The notes under the pieces are model-generated. The model made no database searches. It saw only the letters and a list, made by a program, of their open reading frames with translations, and was not told the DNA's origin. From the NCBI GenBank assembly GCA_007844125.1, contig CM017557.1, positions 61,389,411-61,453,410 on the forward strand: DNA of 64,000 nucleotides, written 5' to 3'. Position numbers and translations under genes: made by a program. The stretch comes from Sinonovacula constricta. Taxonomy: Eukaryota; Mollusca; Bivalvia; Cardiida; Solecurtidae. Shown one piece after another: positions 37,701-46,700 of the stretch. How positions within the stretch are numbered: the stretch's first letter is position 1; every line of letters begins with the position of its first letter.

Positions 37701-40700
37701 AATAAACTATTTTATTCTTTTATAAAAGATTTCTTACAGATTGTTTTTAAATGCTGAGACCTTAAGACGATTATCTGCTATTTTATGTTCTCTATTATAG
37801 AAATCCTTTCAAAGTCAATTGTTGTTGTTTTCCAGAAAGGAAATCCCAATTTCACAGATATGGGTCAAAAGATTAGAGCGTCGGCTTGCGGATCGGGAGG
37901 TCGTGGGTTCGAACCCCGGCCGGGTCTAACCAAAGACTTTAAAGTTGGTAGTAGTGGCTTCCCTCCTAACGCTCGGAGCTTAGGGGACAGCATTACGCCT
38001 GACTCATCGGTGTCAGTATAATAGACCCGCCGGGTTCAGTCCCTGGGCACCTCATAAGTGCCCCTGTGCTATAATGATAGAAATGTTGCTGCGCAGTATC
38101 GGCAAAAATGCCGGCTAATCCCTAATCCCCAAAAGATTATCAAGTCAGGTGCTAGCAATTGGAGACAAACAATGATTACCGTACTTACTCACTTACAAGA
38201 CTATTCGCTTATAAGACGACCCCGCTACTCCACCTGTGAAATTGCCGGTTTCTGCTTCGGCCCACTTATAAGACGAGTCGAAAAAAATTAACAGGAGCGT
38301 CGACCAGTCATGATGTCTCAACAAAAGGATTAATTGGTAAACAGTGACTGTAATTTTCACACGTTGCGGGATGTATCTAGTCTCAGCTGCACTGCTATCC
38401 TGTAGCTCGTGATGGCATGACATTAATTTCTTTGATCTACGTCACCAAGTCTGGTATGACAGTACACGATATATCGGGGAACAGTGCACTGTCCTTGTGT
38501 ACATGCCACCAATCAATAATTTCATGGAGAAATGTAATCGGCAGCTGCTTATAAAAACACATCGTTCACTCCCTCACTGTCAAACTGCTCCGATCGATAT
38601 CACCTTGACAACAGCTTATCTCAGAGTCAGTCACTTGACCTGTGTAATGAGGCAAGTCTACACAGAAACTCCAAGTAAATTACAGCTTGGTGTATTGAGC
38701 AGACTGAAGTTGAAAGTTTGTTTCAGTGTTTACTGACGGATAATAAGCTGTGTTTCATGCAGAACAAAGGGAAATGTATGTGAGACAGTTAATCGTTGAC
38801 CGACAGAATTCAGAGTTCAAAAAAGGTAAGTCATCGGCGGTCGATAATGACGGCACGTCGGGTCATTGAATAACTGCTAACAAGTTTATGTGGTATGTTT
38901 TTGCCCTAAAACAACTTGAAAACTTTTTGCTAGGTCGATAGACCCCGCCTATAAGACGAGCCCCACACTTTGAACATGAAATTTAAAGGAAAAATCCCCG
39001 TCTTATAAGTGAGTAAGTACGGTACATACTGTACTGGGGGAGCCTTGCATGACCTATTCTCCATTTTGGCCTGGTCTTTCTTTATCTTTTCAGCTAACTC
39101 CTCCCCTATTCTCTTTCTCTCCTGAAAAAACATCATTTTACTTTATTAAGTTAAAAGTTGTAAATAACCAATAATGAATACATTTAGTTTTTTTGATGAC
39201 CATTTCATTCAAAGGTAACGAGGCGAAGCTGTTATAATGAAGATTAACAGGAAATATTGCAGTTTCTGTTCAGACAGGTCTTAGGCAGGCTAATATGGAT
39301 CTCCACTATTTGCCTAAGTATGATCAATTCAAGCTTAGCAGTTAAGGACAATGCCCTATCATTTTACTTCATGTTAAAGGTGGTATCAGACAGTTTAGAT
39401 CCAAAAATCTTCTCATTAAACAACCAAATAAATCAATGTTACATAAACAGATCTTGCAATATGTTGCTTATCGATGTTCTACACCTGTGAGAAAAGTGAA
39501 ACATAATGCCACAAGCGTCATGGCAAAAATGTATTTCCTATCTGAGCCTTTTTAAACTAGGAAGACCACATGACCACTTATGATTTAGCTCATCCACATC
39601 ATGTGCTCTGACATCAATGTCTATTTTTAGTAGGAATTCAAATGTTCTTAAATATAGATTTAAAAAGATTTTTAAAAACATTTTTACAGCTGATTAACCA
39701 TTATTACTGCCAAAAAATTGAGATACTGTTTATTATCGTTTAAGTTTAGACTCAAGAATGATTTTTCTGCAGAAATTATGCACAAATGCCCCTAACAGAG
39801 GCCAGATGTTGCTACATATATATCCAACATAAGTAAACTGTTGGATACCACCTTTAATACATAATCATAAGAACACATTTTTGTCCGTTAGTTGGGTTTA
39901 TCCTCTGGTCAACAGTGTTTCAGTTATCTGGAGATGGTGTCCACTTGAAGCAGATATAGTGCTGCCTTCAATGTGCATCGCATAACGTGAACATCTGTTA
40001 AGATACCACAGCCAGTCACATTATCCTGATACCGGGCCAACCAGTCGTGGAACTACCTGTATAAATCTATACCGAATAAATGTTAGTTCCAAAAGGGTTT
40101 CTCTGTCTCTCCAAATATATTTATTTTTCATACTTTAAATAATTAAAGTATGGAAAATTACAAAGGAAAATAACTACCAAACAATGCAAAAAACGATTTA
40201 TTGTTCTTGTACAATGCACTTCACCTTATTGAGATCTATCTACCTTTCACAGTTTGTGTGTTATGCTCTGAACAAAATTTAAGTATTAAAAATTACAAAG
40301 TGGCAATAACTCCCAAATTATACAAAACAGAGTTCACTAAGGTCTATCTACCTTTGAAGTTTTATGTTGAGTACTCTTACTTTTTTAAATAATGCTCAAG
40401 ACAAAATTATGACAGATAGACAGACAAACAAACAGAAGGACAAAGAGCCGACTATATGCTCGCCCTTCATAGAGCACAAAAAATGGCTAAACATGTTTTT
40501 AAGCAAGATTCATTTGATCTAAACAAATAAAAAAATAATATTCAATAAATTAAATTTACAAGGGTAAAACGGTTTATAAATGTTGCTCTTGTAAAACTTA
40601 CTTGTTCTCTCCTAAATTCCATTGCCTTCAATTGTTTCTTTGTCAGTTGTGGCTGTTCCATCTTAGGCAATTTATTATTAGCTTTTTTCTTAGCCATCTG

Positions 40701-43700
40701 AAAAAAAGAAAAAAAAAGGTGAAAATTGAATCTGACAATCTTTTCTTCATCATCTGAAATCATTTACAGTATCTTTCATCTCAGCCCTGAAAAAGAACAA
40801 ATCGCAATAATTTCCTCTACATTATTTCCGCACCAACTTTCAAGCGAAAAAAGAGAGTGGTGCTATCATCCTGACAGTTTCATTGCAGTCTACCGTTTTC
40901 TTAAAATCCATTTCTGAAAACCATCATCAAAGAACTTTACTTCAAACAGGGAATACATGATCAGCATCAACAAAATTCATGTAGAAAGGGCAGGTAATCC
41001 CAAAACTATTTCTGGCAGAGATGTGTCCCTTTTTAACATAAAATTTTCATTATTAAACAGCATCACTATCTAGCACTAAGACAGCTCTTAATGCTCTTTC
41101 TACTGTGTTGTCGTGGCCAGTGTAAATAAATGTTTCAAAAAGAGATAAAAAAAAAAAAAGAGCTGAACCATACCCTTGTTTTTAGGTTTGGTCTCTTCTT
41201 GGGATCTCTCCCTTTATGCCATTCTTCATGGTAGTGGAACTTTCTAAGCTGAAAGACGTCAATGTATTAACAATACAACAAAAAAAAAACTTATGAAAAG
41301 CATTTAAATCAACAATAAGTGAATTACTTTCTTCTGCTCACCCAGGATTATGGGGCAACATTTCAGCAAAACTAAACCCACGACTATACAAACTATCTTG
41401 AAAATTAAATTATTAAAATTGTTCTTTTTCTTTTTGACCAAATACCAGAACTTCATTATACAAAATAGGGAAAATGACCCATACCCATGACATTTGCAAT
41501 TTTTTTATTAAAAACAACATAAAAACAAAACAAAAAACAGGCTGATTTTAGGATTTTTTAAAATATTTCTGTATTAACAAATGCAAAATTGTATTTATAA
41601 AAAAAAATCAACAGTTTCCATAGACTTTGTTGCATAAAACTGTCTTTGAATTTAGATAAAATATTGTTTTGTCCTAGTGGGGGATTGTTCTGGAAACACT
41701 TGGGGAAAATATGCTAATATTATGCAATAATTACAACAGCAATAAATTGACCAACAAAATCCTGCATGAAGTAAGAGAATAAAGTGTCATAAATCAATAA
41801 CAGTGATTTCTTTTGATTTTTTTAAATGTCCTGTGGGTTTCAAATTGGGTAAAAAGTGTGTAAAGTCTCAAAATTGGGGAAATTTTCAAAACAGCTTTAT
41901 TATGAAAATACACAGTTTGACTAGTTTTACACAGCATAGCAACATTCCTGTCATAAACAATAAGAATAGCTAATAAAAAATATTTCTCATTAAAAGAATA
42001 AGCATTATTTTTACGCAGTTTTTTCACATAGTATCAAAAATTATGCAACATTTTACTTCGTTACCAAAATGCTTGCAGTAGACAAGATTTCTGATCACGA
42101 TGTTCGCTTTACCAAATCCTGGTATCAGGACCTGGTCGACATCAGAGTTCATTGAAATGAAAGTAAATGCCATTGGCAGCGGTATTTTTTTGTCTTGTTT
42201 TATGCATATGATATTGAAATATTTGGCAGTTGACATTCGGCTAAAATTTTAGGCAAAAAAATATATAACTGTAACAGTACCATGAACAATCAATTTCACT
42301 TAATGAAAATCTAACAAATTATTTAAATTAAAAAATTATGGGAGTCACTTAAAAATATCTACACACATCTTCCTCTGTCAGGTCATATTCATTCCCCGTG
42401 TGTTCTCTGTATTTCTGAAATTAACAACAAAAATGATCTTTTACATTTTTATATTAAATAACAGATATTGATGGATTATCACATTAAAAATATGGACTGT
42501 GTGTTCTGCATTTCTTGTCTCCTATGCATTAGGTTTTCAGATCTTGTTCAACTCTACTGAACTATTGAAAATTATAATAAATTGAAAGTTATAATAAACA
42601 TTTTCATTTTCGATTTCAGTTATCTGGAGACAGTATCCATTTGAAGCCGATATAGTACTGCCTTCACTGTGTATAGCATGCTATATATATGCTGAACACC
42701 TGGCATCGTACCACAGCCAGTCACAATATCCTGACACCGGGCCAACCAGTCATGGAACTAACCTCATATTTGCTTGAGCGTTAGCAAGGGAGCTATGCCA
42801 GTACCATTTTGAACAACTTTGGTGTGTCGCGGCCCGGGATCAAACCTGTGGCCTCCCATACCTAGCGCGATACTCTACTGAATGCATTACCAGGTCCAAT
42901 AAACCTACCCTACCCTTTGTTCATTTGCAAAGCAAAGCATGACACCAAATTTGTTATTACCAGGGTTGTCATTAGGAGGCGGCTGGCGGCCGATTTGACC
43001 GCCTCAAATGAAAATCGGGCCGCCTCAAATTTGAAAATAAAAAAGAAAATCGGTCAAGAGCATGCCCCTGGACCCTCCTAGTAGCGCTCCTCGCTTTCTG
43101 CCCTCACATAGCCTAGCCTCCTCAATAGTTAATTGAGCCTGCTCAAAATATTTCTAGTGACAACCCTGCATTACCAAAATGTACTTCTATATGCGACATG
43201 CTCCACAGTAAGCTATTTTTACATTGGGAAAACCATGTGACTGCATACTTTTGCAAGTCATCAGGCCAGATGTCTTATCTTCGTTCAGCTGAAATCCACA
43301 TCATTGTTATTTATAGATATAGAAGAAATTAACAATTTTGAGTGATTTCTTTCTCTATCTTTACTATCATTCAACATAGGTAATGTTCAAAATCATCTTT
43401 ACTTACTCTAAAGAATAAGTTTATGCAGAATTTATGACTAGATTCTCCAAAGCAATGGTAAGATGTAACAAATTTGATAAAGGTACAAGGTCGGATACCA
43501 CCTTTAGATAGCAATTCTTACCTTGTAAATAAAGTCAAAGAAACTATCTTCTTCAGCTTCCTCTTCTGTGAACTTTTTCTGTTTCTTTGATCCTATGGAA
43601 GCAGTCATCAAAAAATAAAAATGTCAGCTATAAAACATAAATAAACAAGTATACAAGGTGAGACAAACTTTTTCTAATATTTGTCATCAGCTTAATTTGT

Positions 43701-46700
43701 AATAATTTAAAACTAAAACATTCAAGGCAAAGACAATTTGGGGTCATAATTCCAAATGGAAAAAAAAATATGACCGAGTGATAAAAATCAAAGAGATCCA
43801 CACATTTGTTTTATAAATATGTTGCAGTGACCATTTATAATCATTATAGTGGCGTCCACCAATTTTGTGGAGGAAGACCCGAGACAGTCTGAATATAACT
43901 ACTGGCTCACCACAGGTCAGCTGGAAGACCTTTCCACATTAAGTCCTTTGCTCAGAACGGGACTGAAAACCATGCATTGAAAGGCTAAGCAGTCGCAGGT
44001 GCATCAAGTTGCTGACTCTACCTCTATGCCACAGAAGCCTCTCTAAAAGTTTAGTAAATCAAATTTTCCTGCAGCAACGTGTCCCATAATTCAAAATGTT
44101 TAAATGGTAATCCACGAATTGTTAGTACTCAATGAAATTCCCTGGCTGTGACAATACTCACCATTAACATCTGGTTTATAGGAGATACAAGAGATAAGCA
44201 GGGAAAATTCTGGCCCCATCAACAGAAGAGATGTCGCATATCATTTTTATAAAATGATCTTTAGGTAAAATAGCCTCAAACAATTCTATTATTTAACAAC
44301 CTCAAAATGTGTTTGTCAAAATCTGACTTCTCTGGGGCTGTTTGCAGAACAAATTATTGGCAACTGTAAAAAGCATCGGAAAGAATAATAAATTGGAAAT
44401 GAAGCTGAAAAAGAATACTTACGTCTGGCAAAAATAAACTCGGAGAAGACATCAAGGAATGTTTTCCTAAAGAACCACAGCTGAAATAAATCAGTTTGAC
44501 AATGTACAACTTCTCTAAAATAGACATTTTTATTTCTGACTTCTGTTTTTTTCTTCCAGAGGCTAGAAAAAAAGGCTACTACTTTTCAAAGATTTCAGAC
44601 AATTCTGAGTATTCCTAATAAAATATATGTCCATAACATGTTCTTGTAGTCTCAATTTCCTGTTATTAAAAATAGAACAGTATATACCTAAAAAAAGAGT
44701 TTTTTTCTCCCTCTCTTCAAAAGATTTCATAATTAACATGCCATGTTGTTCTAAAGTTTCTATTTTCAGACAAATAAAGCTTGTCTTGACATGGTTTACC
44801 ATCCCATCAACACCAAGGCAAGAAACCACATATTGGGATGACATTCGGGCCTGTCTGATTGGGACAGTAGTTTTTTGCAGCAGACAACTAATTTCATAAT
44901 TTAGTCTGTCTAAATGTTCAGTAAAGTTTTGGAAAATGATTTATGAAGAAAGTAATTACTGTTAAGAATGTTTATTACTCCGTTGGTAGTATAATTTGTT
45001 TATTTCCATAACTAGTCATTTACATTTTACCCAAATTCAGTGTTTCAGTTACGTACATGTGTGAATTAATAAACAATATACAATTTAGAGTAAATCATGG
45101 AAAAAGCGAGTGACCGATGTGGGGATTGCATCCACGACCCCATGATCACCGTTCCAGAGCTCTACCTACTGAGCTATCCAGGCCACCTGTGGGCCTCTCC
45201 ACTACACCAGCACTACACTCCTCCACATCTTATCTTTCTGGGCCCAAGTCCAACTCAGGACAGCTACACCAGGTGTCCTTTCACTTCTGACACCAGTAAA
45301 GTAAATCAAGGAAAAAGTGAGTGCCCGGCTGGGGATCCAACTCACGATCCCCGGATCCCCATTCCAGACCTCTACCTACTGAGCTAACCAGGGAACCTGT
45401 GGGCCTCTCCACCACCCCGGCACTACATTTTTTTTTTTATAAATAGACCTTGCTGTTTATTTTTCTACTTATAGCAAGAAAATAACAGGGACTATCTAAA
45501 TTCTGCATGACCTATAAGTTTAGAAAGTAACAGGCCCTTCTGACTACCTTGACATTTACTGGAAACGTAAACACCTGCGAACCCATTCACAATATCCGAG
45601 ACAATAGACTAACCAGTTGTGAAGTCAGCATAAGCAAAACTGCTTTATAAAATAACTTGACATGTACTCATTAAGTAAAACCCGATCGTTGTTTTTTTCT
45701 ATAATCCAATAATTGCCACTTTTAAAATTGCAATTATTTTTACGTGACACTGTTTCCCTCTTTATGGTACCTTCTACATCAAAACTTCCGGTCGTGTAAA
45801 TTTTAATTCAAAGCTACATTTAATAAAAACGGCTGATTTATTGGGTAAGTGATAAATAGAATCCAATATTCATATTTACTTTATACTAAACATAATAAAC
45901 TTGTTGAATGAAATGATAACAAACTGTGCAGAGTCTGATTTAATTCAAGCTCATTTTGTGTTTTCAGTAATTCAAGTAATACTGTGAAATTCTGTATATT
46001 CCCGCAACTTGGACAACACTTTTAAGAACTTGGTAAGTCACAGCCTAAGTCTGAATCAGGGGCTACCTATAACCAAAGCTGACGCTTTAACAATGGAGTA
46101 CAATGGTGAAATGGAAATTGTCTCCATTGTTAGATAACATCCGAGGTATTCCAAGTAGTAGGTAGGTCCTTACAGCTGAAATTCTTGGACTTAATCGCCT
46201 GTTCTTTTGTAGATATTGCAATTACAGTGAAATTTCTTACTTTTGCATAAATATAGGCTTAAAATCCATTTAAATACTTATAGAGATAGGTTATTTAAAA
46301 AAGAAAATGGAAGTGTCTGTTGATGATGGTTAACCTAGGTATCTCAAGAAAGGCAGATAAGTCAACATCCACTCCAAAGAGCGCAACCGATTGAAACCGA
46401 GCAAAACAAATGAAAGGAGCTACTTGCATTGAGAGATTATTCAGGGGGGGGGACTATTCATTAATGTCTCTCATTGTGCTACCATGGCCCGTTTATGTAG
46501 ATTATCACCATCCAACAGAGACCATGCTTACCGGATCATCATCTTCATCCTCATAATAATCCTCCTCATCCCAAGATTCGTCCGAATCATAGAAGTCATC
46601 ATGGTAATAGCCGCATGTGCATCCCCCATAGTCATCATAGTTATGACCTAAAACACTCACATGCATGGACATCTTTTGCCAGGCTTTTTTTATGACAATG

